Positions 42,190-52,132 of a stretch of DNA of 64,000 nt are shown in pieces. The first letter of the stretch is position 1. Each line of letters opens with the position of its first letter. Below the pieces are notes generated by a model. That model ran no database searches. It saw only the letters and a program-made list of their open reading frames with translations, and had not been told where the DNA came from. Both the position numbers and the translations under genes were made by a program. This stretch comes from an uncultured Flavobacteriales bacterium (GTDB lineage: Bacteria; Bacteroidota; Bacteroidia; Flavobacteriales_E; Vicingaceae): positions 1-64,000 of the forward strand of contig CAJQOH010000013.1 in the NCBI GenBank assembly GCA_905479915.1, in the 5' to 3' direction.

Positions 42190-44448
42190 TTATTCTTTTA
42201 TAATCTTTGCGATCTTACTTCCTTTACTATTGTTGAATTTTAGAAGGTAAATCCCCTTAGAATATGTTTCTAGGTTTACAATAATAGAGTTACTTTTTAG
42301 TGGTTTAGACATTACAACTTCACCAAGTAGGTTTGAGATTACTAAAGAAGAATTTTCAAGATCATTGTTTCCTAAATCGATATGAATTTGATCAGAAGTA
42401 GGGTTAGGATAAACACTTATTTCATTTAATTTATTGTTGATGATATTGATGTTTGTTGCATCATAACCTTGATAAAAAGCAAGACCTCCAGATAGGTTTC
42501 CAACAAGCATGTCGAGATAGGTATCGTTATTAATATCAGCCAAACTGATATTTGATTCAACTCCTTCCCAAATACCTAAATAAGTGGAATCTATAGAGAA
42601 AGTTCCAGTTAAATTCCCTTCAATGTTTTCAAACTTATAAATGTATCCGTTAGCTGAACCAGACAACATTTTGTAGGTTCCATTATCATCATAAATAAAA
42701 GGACTACTGCTACCCTGGAAGTCTGTATATCTTTTAGTGTTCACGTTTCCTAATGTAGTTGTTATAAGAGTAAATGCGGGAGTATTGATCGTTCCTGTAT
42801 TCTCATAATAAGTAAAGAATCCATTTTGAGTTCCAATTACTAAGTCAATTTTTGAATCTCTATTTAAATCAATAAGCTGAGGTGTAGAAGAACCGCCAAT
42901 ATCAATGTTGTTGTATTGAGCTTGATTCAATACAAAGTTTGGTACATTACCTACACCAGCTGTATTTTCAAAATAATGTAGATAACCAATATGGTCTCCT
43001 AAGATCATGTCGTCATCCCCATCCCCATCTAAATCTCCAAATGTAGGATGTAATCCTAGCGTTTTTCTATTGTTTAGCGCATCCAGATTTAAGCTAGATA
43101 CGTTTGCATAATTAGAGTCAACCAATTGGTAATATGGAGCATTTGCAGTTCCTTTATTTTCATAAACCCATAAAGAAGAAACGTAATATTCTAAAACAGT
43201 GGGATCATATAAACCATAATTCCCAACAATAATGTCTAATAATCCATCGGCATTATAATCAAAAAATGCAGGATGGTTACCTTGTCCAATCTCTATCATT
43301 CCTTCTTGTAGGAATGATTCTGTAGTTAAATTAAAATCAGGATTATTTGTTAAATTATTGTTTTCGTAAAGCCATACATTATTTGTGTTTTCAGTAAATG
43401 AAGGATTGTTGGTAGAGCAGATTAAATCTTTAATTCCGTCATTATTTACATCAGTATAAAACCCTGCAACAAAATGTTCAATATTGATAGGTGTAGTACT
43501 TAAATTGTTTGCCGGGAAAGCAGTGTCTTGGGTCGTAATAGATGATGAGTTGAGATTGGGACTAACATCGTCATTAATTAATAGTAATAAATTTGAATAA
43601 GCGTTTCCACCTAAAAGAAGGTCTTTATTGTTGTTTCCATCAATATCTAAAGTTAAAAAAGAAGAACCTCCTACATGCTTGTTTGTTGCTTCCATTTTTT
43701 CAGGATTACCAATGTTTGTAAAGCAGGTATCGTTAAAATCTACACTATTGTTCGAAGGAGTTTCTTTAACAAATCCCCAACATTTGTTGGCCAGTTGAAA
43801 ATCCAATTGACTACAGTCTCCATTTCTTTCCATGGATAAGTTTTTATGGTATTCAATTCTACCTCCAGTAATACTTAAGGTAAGGATATCAATATCTCCA
43901 TCATTGTCTATATCATCAAAAGCAGGTAAGTTTGCCGTACTAATAAACAAGTTGGTGTAGCTGGCGTTGGTAGAGTCAGGATGAACATCAGAATGAACTT
44001 GATTGGTATCCAAAACAAAACTAAGTTGACTTGTAGAGTTATTTTTGTAAGCTCCAATTCCTCCTGATGAAGAAGTGAAAATATCCATTTTACCATCACA
44101 ATTATAATCTCTTAATAAAACCCAATCGTGTAAACCTTTTGGGAAGTTTTGAATGTAACTTGGATCATGTGTGTATGTAATTTGATTGGCTTGACCAGCG
44201 TTGATAAAAGTTGATATACGATTTCCTGTTCTGTCAAAAACAAATAAATCTTTTATACCATCTAGGTTAAGGTCTATTTCCGAAAATTGAACGGAGTTAA
44301 AACCACCTGACCATGGGTTTTTTAGGGTGTCTCCATTAACAGATAAGATAGTGAGGTTGTCATTTCGAGAAAACCCTAGCTGAGCTTTAGAAAGGTTAGT
44401 TAATAGTAAACCAGTAGCTAATAATAATAGGGGTATAAAGTTTTTCAT
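42190..44448 (-). CDS. Secreted FG-GAP/VCBS-repeat protein with T9SS sorting domain
   Basis: 752 residues: signal peptide (MKNFIPLLLLATGLLL, ending near S-K-A-Q), many Asp-rich repeats of the D-x-D-x-D-G-x-x-D type (D-L-N-L-D-G-I-K-D, D-I-D-N-D-G-D-I-D, D-L-D-G-D-G-D-D-D, D-L-N-R-D-S-K-I-D, D-I-N-N-D-T-Y-L-D) that form calcium-binding integrin-like beta-propellers, and a C-terminal T9SS domain (V-Y-P-N-P-T-S-D, N-L-L-G-E-V-V, S-K-G-I-Y-L-L-K-F). A large surface adhesion or binding protein is likely. It lies 64 bases upstream of the cysteine-rich gene on the same strand. Confidence 0.88.
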   Translation of the reverse strand: MKNFIPLLLLATGLLLTNLSKAQLGFSRNDNLTILSVNGDTLKNPWSGGFNSVQFSEIDLNLDGIKDLFVFDRTGNRISTFINAGQANQITYTHDPSYIQNFPKGLHDWVLLRDYNCDGKMDIFTSSSGGIGAYKNNSTSQLSFVLDTNQVHSDVHPDSTNASYTNLFISTANLPAFDDIDNDGDIDILTLSITGGRIEYHKNLSMERNGDCSQLDFQLANKCWGFVKETPSNNSVDFNDTCFTNIGNPEKMEATNKHVGGSSFLTLDIDGNNNKDLLLGGNAYSNLLLLINDDVSPNLNSSSITTQDTAFPANNLSTTPINIEHFVAGFYTDVNNDGIKDLICSTNNPSFTENTNNVWLYENNNLTNNPDFNLTTESFLQEGMIEIGQGNHPAFFDYNADGLLDIIVGNYGLYDPTVLEYYVSSLWVYENKGTANAPYYQLVDSNYANVSSLNLDALNNRKTLGLHPTFGDLDGDGDDDMILGDHIGYLHYFENTAGVGNVPNFVLNQAQYNNIDIGGSSTPQLIDLNRDSKIDLVIGTQNGFFTYYENTGTINTPAFTLITTTLGNVNTKRYTDFQGSSSPFIYDDNGTYKMLSGSANGYIYKFENIEGNLTGTFSIDSTYLGIWEGVESNISLADINNDTYLDMLVGNLSGGLAFYQGYDATNINIINNKLNEISVYPNPTSDQIHIDLGNNDLENSSLVISNLLGEVVMSKPLKSNSIIVNLETYSKGIYLLKFNNSKGSKIAKIIKE

Positions 44449-44506
44449 AATATATTTATAATGAATAAAATTACTTAAAAAACTAAATCGAAGTATTATT
44501 CTTAAT

Positions 44507-44514
44507 TACCTTTG
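44507..44514 (+). promoter_or_regulatory. -7 element of the Nfu gene
   Basis: TACCTTTG matches TAnnTTTG exactly, 19 bases before the ATG at 44534; no TTG at the -33 distance. Confidence 0.45.
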
Positions 44515-44533
44515 TAGTCTAAAATAGATAAAA

Positions 44534-45160
44534 ATGGAAACAACACAAGCACCATATACAATTTATGCAGAGAGTACACCTAATCCTAATACAATGAAGT
44601 TTGTATCGAATAGGTGGCTAATTACAAATAATAAATCTTATGAGGTTTTAGCAGATCAGCGCATGGGTAGTTCTTCTCCTTTAGCTGAAAAGTTGTTTAG
44701 TTTCCCTTTTATTAATGGTGTATTTATTTCGGCAAATTTTGTTACTGTAACAAAAGCTGAATCTATTGAGTGGACAGATGTGATGATAGAGTTAAGGGAT
44801 TTTATCTCAAATTATCTAAACACTGATGGGATGGAAATTATTCGTAAGGAGTTTTTAGTTGAAGATGAAGTGAATGAGAGTGAAGAGAACTCTAGCGGCA
44901 TTCAATCTTCTTCAAAAAAGGACCTTACAGACTTTGATAAGAAGATTGTTGAGATATTAGATGAATATATTAAACCAGCTGTAGAGAGTGATGGTGGAGC
45001 TATTGAGTTTGATTCTTATTCTGAAGGTACTGTGAAGGTTATTTTAAAAGGTGCTTGTAGTGGTTGTCCTTCATCTACTGCTACTCTTAAGGGTGGAATA
45101 GAATCTTTATTAAAAAGTATGCTTCCTGAAGTAAAAGAGGTAGAAGCAATTAATGGTTAA
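44534..45160 (+). CDS. Nfu-type iron-sulfur cluster scaffold/carrier
   Basis: 208 residues. The N-terminal Nfu_N domain begins with Y-A-E-S-T-P-N-P-N-T-M-K-F-V, the hallmark of the family, and the C-terminal NifU-like domain (about 130-208) contains G-A-C-S-G-C-P-S-S-T-A-T-L-K-G-G, whose CxxC pair binds a 4Fe-4S cluster at the dimer interface. The charged linker between them is short. It would deliver Fe-S clusters to target enzymes in the cytoplasm. It is monocistronic and convergent with the glycosyltransferase operon, with 17 bases between the two stop codons. Confidence 0.93.
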   Translation: METTQAPYTIYAESTPNPNTMKFVSNRWLITNNKSYEVLADQRMGSSSPLAEKLFSFPFINGVFISANFVTVTKAESIEWTDVMIELRDFISNYLNTDGMEIIRKEFLVEDEVNESEENSSGIQSSSKKDLTDFDKKIVEILDEYIKPAVESDGGAIEFDSYSEGTVKVILKGACSGCPSSTATLKGGIESLLKSMLPEVKEVEAING

Positions 45161-45177
45161 TCTAGTCTTCTTGTTTT

Positions 45178-45918
45178 TTATTTGAAAAGAGGAAAAGAAA
45201 TTTTCAAGCTTTTAGCTAAGAAATAAGTGATAGATGTTTTAATTACACCAATACCATAGATAGTACTTCTTTTAAAATTTATTGAAGAGGCTTCTTTAAA
45301 GTATTTTGTTGGGCATGTGATTTCGGCAATTCTAAAATTGAAAAAACACATTTGAGCAAGAATTTGATTGTCAAAAACAAAATCATTTGAATTACTTGAA
45401 TAATTAATCTCCTTTAGCACTATAGAAGATATGGCTCTATATCCGGTATGGTATTCTGATAGTTTTTGATTCATCATAATATTTTGGAAAAGAGTGAGTA
45501 CTCGATTAAAAAAATATTTATAGATGGGCATACCTCCAGTTAAAGCACCTTTCCCTAATATTCTAGAACCCAAAACAACATCATAAAGATCATTTGCAAT
45601 TAAATAAGACATTGAATGAATTAGTTTTGGGGTATATTGATAATCAGGATGCAGCATTATAACAATATCTGCACCTAACGCTAAAGCTTTGTCATAACAA
45701 GTTTTTTGGTTCCCTCCGTACCCTAAATTTTTAACATGTCTAATGGTATGTTTTATGTTTAATGCTTTAGCAATTTCATATGTTTTATCGGTACTTTGAT
45801 CATCAACAAGTATAACATCATCAACAATATCAAATGGAATTTCTTGATACGTTTTCTCTAATGTTTTTTCAGCATTATATGCTGGAAGAATAACAATGAT
45901 TTTTTTGTCGTTTATCAT
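45178..45918 (-). CDS. Glycosyltransferase family 2, dolichyl-phosphate-mannose-synthase-like
   Basis: 246 residues with the GT-A fold of family 2: V-I-L-P-A-Y-N-A-E-K-T-L near the start, V-D-D-Q-S-T-D-K-T, the G-Y-G-G-N-Q-K-T-C segment, and M-L-H-P-D-Y-Q-Y carrying the metal-binding acid. No membrane helices are clear, apart from weakly hydrophobic residues at the C terminus. It overlaps the end of the polytopic protein gene by 4 bases, so the two may work together: transfer of a sugar to a lipid carrier, then use of that lipid-linked sugar by the GT-C-like membrane enzyme. Confidence 0.85.
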   Translation of the reverse strand: MINDKKIIVILPAYNAEKTLEKTYQEIPFDIVDDVILVDDQSTDKTYEIAKALNIKHTIRHVKNLGYGGNQKTCYDKALALGADIVIMLHPDYQYTPKLIHSMSYLIANDLYDVVLGSRILGKGALTGGMPIYKYFFNRVLTLFQNIMMNQKLSEYHTGYRAISSIVLKEINYSSNSNDFVFDNQILAQMCFFNFRIAEITCPTKYFKEASSINFKRSTIYGIGVIKTSITYFLAKSLKISFPLFK

Positions 45919-47546
45919 TCTTGTTTATTGTTAGTTTTTTTTAGGACATATAGATGCTTTAAATTGTTTGGAAGCCAAGTTGAATAGTTGTATTCAGCTT
46001 GAATATTGTACCCTTCAATTATTGTTGGTGCAATAACATAGTGGTTGTTTTCAACCCACCACCAGTTACCTGTATGACTAGGGTTGTAGCTCTTTGATCC
46101 ATATAAGTGCCAAGCATTAAATTCAAATCCTCCATCAATATTTGATGGTGCAATAGCAAGTTCTTCTGTTAGATGATTTCCTGCTTTCCATCTGGTTTTA
46201 TGAAAACTAAAATAGTCGTGTGTACCAGCAACCGAAAAGTAAGTGAGTACGCTAAATGGAATTAGAAATAATATTTTTTTAAACTTAAGACTAAATGAGA
46301 TAACGTATATCAAGAGTAAAAAAGGCAGTAAAAAAAGTAAATAACGATCATTAGCAAAACTAAGGCAAATAGGGAATAGGTAAAAAATGAAAAGTAATAG
46401 AATAAGATGGTGTAGATAGTTTTTTTTATTTATACACTTTGTAAAAACATTATTGAAAATAGAAATAATAAAACAGCAAAAACTAATTCCCCCTAATAGG
46501 TTAAGGCTTTGCCAAAATATTTTTAGAATAAGCGACATGTTTTTGGTTTCATAAGGCTGAAACTCAGCTAATATTATTGGGCCTATCCCTGATGAATAAA
46601 TTATATTACCCACAGTTGGCAGGATATTCTCACTAATAATAACTTTTATTAAAATTAGAAATAAATATATAGTAGCTACTATTAGTAACTTAAAATTATT
46701 TTTAAGTAATGTTAAATGTGTTTTAATGTTACTTAATGTAAGGGGAAGTAAAAATATCCCAATGCAAATTGTAGAGGTAATAAAGTAGTATAAAAAAGAC
46801 TTTATAAGTGCTAAGGTTGGATGGGAAATAACATGAATTATTCTATCAAATTGATAGTTAAAGGTAACGGTCATATTCCCAGTAAATTTTAATATGTAAA
46901 CATAAATGTACAAGATTAGGATGTTAAGTATGAATGGGCTAAAGCTGATTAAAATATTTTTAAACTTAACAGGATAAATAACCAAGTATGTTATAGCGAA
47001 AACAAATGGTAATATTATGCCAGTTTGCCTAACTAAAGTTGCTAATAAAGTAAAGACAATAAATAATACATAGGTATGCAGCTGGAAATTCTTGATAAGC
47101 CTAATCATAAATAAAAAGGCAACCATAGTTAACATTAATATTAAAATGTCGGGCATAAAAGTGTTAGATAATGATAGAACTAGTGGGTTGAATAAGAAGA
47201 CTAGAAGGACTATAAATCTGATCTTTGAAACTACTTCATAAAATTTCAAAATTTGATTAAGTGTAAGAATCATAATGATAGTGGAGAGGATTGATACTAG
47301 TCTTAATGAAAAAAAAGAAGTACCAAAAATTTTGCAAAATAATAACCCTAAGATTTGAAGAGTAACTCCAGGGATTGCCTGCCATTTTAAAAATGTTATT
47401 TCTCCAGTGTTTAAAAATGAAAAGATTGGTTTTGTATAAGCCCAATCATCATTAAGAGGAAATTCACCTAACGGGTAAATTAATATCTCTGAAATAATAA
47501 ATAATAGAATTACAATAACCCAGTTATATTGAATGACTTTTTTCAC
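45915..47546 (-). CDS. Polytopic membrane protein, probable GT-C (family 39-like) glycosyltransferase
   Basis: 543 residues starting with GTG, with about 11-12 hydrophobic helices and a C-terminal soluble domain. The first extracytoplasmic loop contains P-L-N-D-D-W-A-Y, which fits the catalytic Asp-Asp of lipid-sugar-dependent GT-C enzymes such as ArnT/PMT. A family 39-like role, moving a sugar from a polyprenyl carrier to a glycan, lipid or protein, is likely but unproven. It lies between the family 2 transferase and another membrane protein of unknown type. Confidence 0.7.
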   Translation of the reverse strand: MKKVIQYNWVIVILLFIISEILIYPLGEFPLNDDWAYTKPIFSFLNTGEITFLKWQAIPGVTLQILGLLFCKIFGTSFFSLRLVSILSTIIMILTLNQILKFYEVVSKIRFIVLLVFLFNPLVLSLSNTFMPDILILMLTMVAFLFMIRLIKNFQLHTYVLFIVFTLLATLVRQTGIILPFVFAITYLVIYPVKFKNILISFSPFILNILILYIYVYILKFTGNMTVTFNYQFDRIIHVISHPTLALIKSFLYYFITSTICIGIFLLPLTLSNIKTHLTLLKNNFKLLIVATIYLFLILIKVIISENILPTVGNIIYSSGIGPIILAEFQPYETKNMSLILKIFWQSLNLLGGISFCCFIISIFNNVFTKCINKKNYLHHLILLLFIFYLFPICLSFANDRYLLFLLPFLLLIYVISFSLKFKKILFLIPFSVLTYFSVAGTHDYFSFHKTRWKAGNHLTEELAIAPSNIDGGFEFNAWHLYGSKSYNPSHTGNWWWVENNHYVIAPTIIEGYNIQAEYNYSTWLPNNLKHLYVLKKTNNKQE

Positions 47547-47555
47547 TGACTTAAA

Positions 47556-48791
47556 TTAAATACTGGATAAATGAGTTTTAAAAAAATCTAATAAGCAAAA
47601 ATGTCTTGTTAGTTGAAGTAGCTGACTCATTATTAAAAAAGTAAAGAAAATAATGGTGAGAGAATATTGGTTCGCTTTTAAATTGCTAATTAGGTTGTAA
47701 TTGAGCAACCAATAACAAATCATAAATATACAAGGAATAACAATTAACAATTCAATAAAATACATATGTATTGAGCTGAATTGTGGAAAGAATATTATTG
47801 TTGTTAGTAGCGGTATTAAAAGGAATATGAATTGATTGAAATATAATTTTGATTTATCGTTGAGTACTTTTCCAAGTAGGACGGTTGAGGTTATAAGGAT
47901 TAATGTGCTTAGTGTTTGTTGAGAAGATTTTGGAGAATAAATTACAGATAATATAGAATCGAAGTAAGCAGATGAACCATCAAGTCCAGACCGATATAAA
48001 AATCCTGAAGCAGAACTTCTCAGGTTTAGAGAATTTGCTGCAATTAGAGGTAGGATGTAATTTACTATGTTTGATATAATTATCATAGAAATAATACCAA
48101 GCATTTTTTTTCGAATTTTCAATTCATTCTGTACATATATATAGCACAAAATCCATGCGGGGAAATAGATTGGAGTAATGAATGAAATCATTAACCCTAT
48201 GATTAAAAACAACTTGTCTTTTTTTTCTGTTTTATAATTGTTTACACAGGTTAATGAAAGTAGACAGAAAAGTATTGAAATAACCATATGGAAATTTTCT
48301 AGGTTATTTCTAAGCATAGATGACCATGGAAGAGAGTTGGTGATGAGAAGGCCAATGATCAGAAATATGATAGTTAGAAAATAACTATTACCTGATTGAA
48401 TCAATAATTTTAACTCTTTTAATTTTACTCGGTAGATAACGAAACTAAAGAGTAAGACATTAATGTAAGGTAGGATATTTTGAGCTTTTTCATAACTAAT
48501 ATCAAGTACATGATGAAGTGGTGCAAGAATTATATAATTTATAAAATAAAAAGGATAGGTATAGGTTGTATACACTGTTCCATTAGCAGTTTCATTTTTT
48601 AAATAGTTACCAAGAAAAAAATGGTTTTTTATTGAGGTACTTTCCCACCAATTAAATGTAAAAGGTAATACTCCATTCTTTGCAGTAATAGAAGACTCAT
48701 ATACTCCTAAACTCATAACAACAATAAGCCAAAGAATACAACAAAGAATAAAAAAAACAGATGGGTATAAAAATTGAATTCTCTGTTTCAT
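47556..48791 (-). CDS. Polytopic membrane protein of unknown function
   Basis: 411 residues with about ten hydrophobic segments. The first helix (about 10-28) is followed by an extracytoplasmic loop with aromatic residues (F-T-F-N-W-W-E-S) and then T-Y-T-Y-P-F-Y-F, like the loops of GT-C type enzymes, but I see no clear catalytic acid. Codon use is even more A/T-biased than the neighbours. It is the first gene of a three-gene membrane/glycosylation operon (9 bases before the GTG of the next gene). Likely role: cell-surface glycan synthesis; the step is not known. Confidence 0.55.
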   Translation of the reverse strand: MKQRIQFLYPSVFFILCCILWLIVVMSLGVYESSITAKNGVLPFTFNWWESTSIKNHFFLGNYLKNETANGTVYTTYTYPFYFINYIILAPLHHVLDISYEKAQNILPYINVLLFSFVIYRVKLKELKLLIQSGNSYFLTIIFLIIGLLITNSLPWSSMLRNNLENFHMVISILFCLLSLTCVNNYKTEKKDKLFLIIGLMISFITPIYFPAWILCYIYVQNELKIRKKMLGIISMIIISNIVNYILPLIAANSLNLRSSASGFLYRSGLDGSSAYFDSILSVIYSPKSSQQTLSTLILITSTVLLGKVLNDKSKLYFNQFIFLLIPLLTTIIFFPQFSSIHMYFIELLIVIPCIFMICYWLLNYNLISNLKANQYSLTIIFFTFLIMSQLLQLTRHFCLLDFFKTHLSSI

Positions 48792-48936
48792 TATGAATTA
48801 AGGGAAAAGTTGTATTTAATTAGGTTTATAATTAATACCAAAGTAATTAAAATTTCTAAGCTATATATCTTTAAACGAGAAGTAACTTGATTAAAAATGG
48901 TTCAACTATTTTAAATAGTTTTCTTTGAAAGATAAC

Positions 48937-50016
48937 TTATTTAATAAGGTTTAGTGTAATGTTTTCTTTTTCATCACCATTTATAATTAAGGTAATTTTA
49001 TGATTTCCAGGATAGTGTTTTCTTGTAGAAAGTTCTTTAAACCACTGTTTTCGTTTAAAGTGCCTCAAAGAATTTTTCTTAAGTGTGAATTCTGAAATTT
49101 GAAATACCTTATTAGAAGTACTTCCGCTTGCTTTTACATAGGCTATCTTATATTCTAACCTGATGTTTCTTTCTTGTTTTGATTTGTTGATAAGGTTGAA
49201 ATCAAAATGAATAAAATCTCCAATATTTATTTGGGGTTTAGAGAGTGCTAAATCAGCAATGTTTATGTTTTTACTGTTGTCTAATCCAAAAATAGAAAGA
49301 GCTTTTTTATTTCCTTTTTTTAAAAGTGTTCTCAAAGCATGTTTAACGATCCAATTCGTATTGGTAGCGTTTCCATACCATTTTTTAGCTATTTGTAATA
49401 CTAAATCAGGATGATCTTTAGAAATGTCATTTATATGATTCGCAACACTTTTTTTTACATAAAGTGAATTGTCGTTTTTTAGATTTTCTAAAATAGGTAG
49501 GGAAGGAGTTGGGTCAGATATAAACCCCTTTAAGGAAGGAGCCCAAGGAAGTTTTGGTCTAGAACCTTCACTGGCTAATCTTCTTAAATGATGGTTTTCA
49601 TGCTTGCTCCAAACTAGCATTTGGTGCATAGTTGCATCTGAGTACTTCTCAATAAAAGGACGTATTGCAAATTCAGCTGTAGAGAATTGTGTGAATAATT
49701 CTATCGCTTTTAAAGATACTTTTAAATCATCTAAACCATAAACTTGAATAAAGTCTGGAAATACCATTCCTTTTAACCCACTGTAATCTGAAACAATACT
49801 GCTTAATATTTCGATTTGTTTTGGGTATGGGTAGTTAAGATGAGAATGAATGCTCATTGTTATAAATCGCATTCGATCTTTTAATTCTCTATTTTTCCAA
49901 TCATTATTAATAATAGTGTTAGAAAAAGAATCTTTGTTAAAAGAAGTAGCTATTGCTGAAAGTTTATTCCCTAAATCTTCAACAAATTCTTTATCATATT
50001 CATCTTTTAGGTTCAT
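48937..50016 (-). CDS. AlkC-type DNA alkylation repair protein
   Basis: 359 residues. The first 240 are HEAT-like helical repeats of the AlkC/AlkD DNA glycosylase superfamily, with L-A-S-E-G-S-R-P-K-L-P-W-A-P-S-L and V-K-K-S-V-A-N-H-I-N-D-I-S-K-D, typical of AlkC. Residues about 255-359 are beta-rich and fit the Ig-like C-terminal domain known in some AlkC proteins. The enzyme removes N3-methylpurines from DNA. It is in a convergent-free single unit between the membrane genes and the M13 peptidase and likely has its own promoter, though no exact box was found. Confidence 0.85.
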   Translation of the reverse strand: MNLKDEYDKEFVEDLGNKLSAIATSFNKDSFSNTIINNDWKNRELKDRMRFITMSIHSHLNYPYPKQIEILSSIVSDYSGLKGMVFPDFIQVYGLDDLKVSLKAIELFTQFSTAEFAIRPFIEKYSDATMHQMLVWSKHENHHLRRLASEGSRPKLPWAPSLKGFISDPTPSLPILENLKNDNSLYVKKSVANHINDISKDHPDLVLQIAKKWYGNATNTNWIVKHALRTLLKKGNKKALSIFGLDNSKNINIADLALSKPQINIGDFIHFDFNLINKSKQERNIRLEYKIAYVKASGSTSNKVFQISEFTLKKNSLRHFKRKQWFKELSTRKHYPGNHKITLIINGDEKENITLNLIK

Positions 50017-50031
50017 TGGTATAAATAAAAA

Positions 50032-50054
50032 AGTTCCCGCATAATACGGGAACT
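50032..50054 (-). terminator. Terminator of the M13 peptidase gene
   Basis: AGTTCCCG-CATAATA-CGGGAACT, perfect 8-bp stem, followed on the minus strand by six T. It sits between the peptidase gene and alkC. Confidence 0.85.
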
Positions 50055-50080
50055 AAAATAATTGTAATTGATCTTGTTAC

Positions 50081-52132
50081 TTACCAAATGGTAACTCTTA
50101 AACTATCTGGAGCTATCATAGCGCCTTCTTTACAACCAAAAGCAGTACTAAACTCATGTAGATTTGTTAATGGTCCGTTTGTTCTAAATCTAGTAGGCGA
50201 ATGAGGATCTGTTTTAACTTGATTAATTAAGAAAGCATCTTTAGCATTAGAGTGCCATACCTGAGCCCAACTTAAAAAGAATCTTTGTTGGTAATCAAAA
50301 CCATCAATCATAGGGTCTTCTTTACCTTCCATAGCTTTTTCTAGCGCATAATAAGCAAGTGTAATCCCTGCGATATCAGCAATGTTTTCTCCTAAAGTAA
50401 GTTGTCCATTTACGTGGTTTCCTTCTGCTACTTCATATCCATCAAATTGATTAACTAGTTTAGCAGTTCGCTCACTAAAGTTCGCTAAATCTTGTTCAGT
50501 CCACCAATTGTTAAGGTTACCTTCTCCATCAAATTTACAACCTTGATCATCAAATCCATGAGAAAATTCATGACCAATTACACCACCAATACCACCGTAA
50601 TTCATAGCATCATCAGCTTCAGGGTTGAAGAATGGAGGCTGTAAAATAGCCGCTGGGAATACAATCTCATTCATAGTAGGATTGTAGTATGCATTAATTG
50701 TTTGAGGATTCATACCCCATTCACCCTTGTCAATAGGTTGACCTAATCTATTCATGTTCTTTTTGTATTCAAAATAGTTTACGTTCATAATATTTTGAGC
50801 CAATGTATTTGCTTGAATATCTACAGAACTATAATCTTCCCATTTATCAGGGTAACCAATTTTATAAGTGAATTTGCTTAATTTCTCCATAGCCTTAGCT
50901 TTGGTTTCTTCTCCCATCCAATCTAATTTTTGAACTCGTTCTTTAAATACAAGATTGATGTTATCAATTAAGTCTAGTACTTTTTGTTTTGATTCTTCAG
51001 GAAAATGCTTTTCAACAAATAATTTACCGATTTGTTCACCAACTTTTCCGTTAGCTTTTGATAGTGCTCTTTTCCATCTAGGTTTCATTACTTCCGTTCC
51101 TCTTAAGGTAGTAGAGTAGAAAGAGAAAATTTGCTTTTCAAAATCATCACCTAGGTTTCCACCCATGTCATTAAGTAAATGCCATTTAATATATGTTCTC
51201 CAGTTTTCAATAGGGATAGACTTAAAAATAGTATTGTATTGTGCTAAAAATTCAGGTTGACCTACAATTATTTCTTCAATGTTTTTTAATTCTGCAGCAG
51301 CAAAAACAGCTTCCCAATTAAAATTAGTGCATAATTCTTGTAATTCTTTAACGGACATCTTATTGTACGTTTTTTCAGGATCTCTACGTTCAACTCTATC
51401 CATACAGTTTTCAGCTAATTTAGATTCTAAATCAACAGTTGTTTGAGCAAAGTCTGCAGCAGTAGCTTCATCTTCACCAGCTAAAACAAATAATGCAGCA
51501 ATGTGTTTTTGATATTCAGCTAAGATATGTTCACCTCTTTCATCTTTTGGAGTATAGAAACTCTTATCAGGTAAACCTAAACCACCTTGAGACAATTGTA
51601 AAATATATTGAGAACTATTTTTAGAATCTATTCCAACATAGTAACCTAACATAGACCCTGAACCATGTTTTCTTAACTCAACCATAGTTTCAATTAATTC
51701 TTGAGGGTTGGTTATGGAATTAATTTTATCTAATAAAGGTTGTATTGGTTGAATACCCAACTCGTTTTTTGTGATAGAATCTAAAGCTGAAGCATAAAAG
51801 TCTCCAACTTGTTGAAGTGCAGTTCCTTTTTCTGCTTTTGCATTAACAGCTTCATCAATAATTGCTTTTAATTTTATTTCGTTGGCATCGTGTACAACAT
51901 TAAAACTACCCCAACGGGCTTCAGATTCTGGTACGGGGTTGTCTTTTAACCAGTTTCCGACAGCATATTTTTCAAAATCTTCACAAGGATTAATGGTAGA
52001 ATCTATTTGACTAACATCAAAAGCGGGAGTGCTATTTTTTACTTCCTCTTGTTTTGGCGTTTCATTACTTCCGCATGCAACTGTTATCGCCACTGCAGTA
52101 ATCCCAAGTATAGTTTTATTGATTTTATTCAT
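50081..52132 (-). CDS. M13 (neprilysin-type) metallopeptidase lipoprotein
   Basis: 683 residues. The N terminus is a lipoprotein signal with the modified Cys in T-V-A-C-G-S-N. The zinc site V-I-G-H-E-F-S-H-G-F-D (HExxH at about residue 521), the third ligand motif E-N-I-A-D-I-A-G, and the substrate loop N-A-Y-Y-N-P all match M13 peptidases; the typical final Trp is present. It degrades peptides in the periplasm or at the cell surface. The preceding linker is rich in Glu/Lys. It is a single gene followed by a terminator; the upstream region contains no exact TAnnTTTG box. Confidence 0.95.
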   Translation of the reverse strand: MNKINKTILGITAVAITVACGSNETPKQEEVKNSTPAFDVSQIDSTINPCEDFEKYAVGNWLKDNPVPESEARWGSFNVVHDANEIKLKAIIDEAVNAKAEKGTALQQVGDFYASALDSITKNELGIQPIQPLLDKINSITNPQELIETMVELRKHGSGSMLGYYVGIDSKNSSQYILQLSQGGLGLPDKSFYTPKDERGEHILAEYQKHIAALFVLAGEDEATAADFAQTTVDLESKLAENCMDRVERRDPEKTYNKMSVKELQELCTNFNWEAVFAAAELKNIEEIIVGQPEFLAQYNTIFKSIPIENWRTYIKWHLLNDMGGNLGDDFEKQIFSFYSTTLRGTEVMKPRWKRALSKANGKVGEQIGKLFVEKHFPEESKQKVLDLIDNINLVFKERVQKLDWMGEETKAKAMEKLSKFTYKIGYPDKWEDYSSVDIQANTLAQNIMNVNYFEYKKNMNRLGQPIDKGEWGMNPQTINAYYNPTMNEIVFPAAILQPPFFNPEADDAMNYGGIGGVIGHEFSHGFDDQGCKFDGEGNLNNWWTEQDLANFSERTAKLVNQFDGYEVAEGNHVNGQLTLGENIADIAGITLAYYALEKAMEGKEDPMIDGFDYQQRFFLSWAQVWHSNAKDAFLINQVKTDPHSPTRFRTNGPLTNLHEFSTAFGCKEGAMIAPDSLRVTIW

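Noticed and set aside
48904-48920. AACTATTTTAAATAGTT palindrome after alkC
   Set aside because: It is AT-only apart from two C/G pairs, lacks a T-run on the minus strand, and may be chance in such AT-rich DNA.
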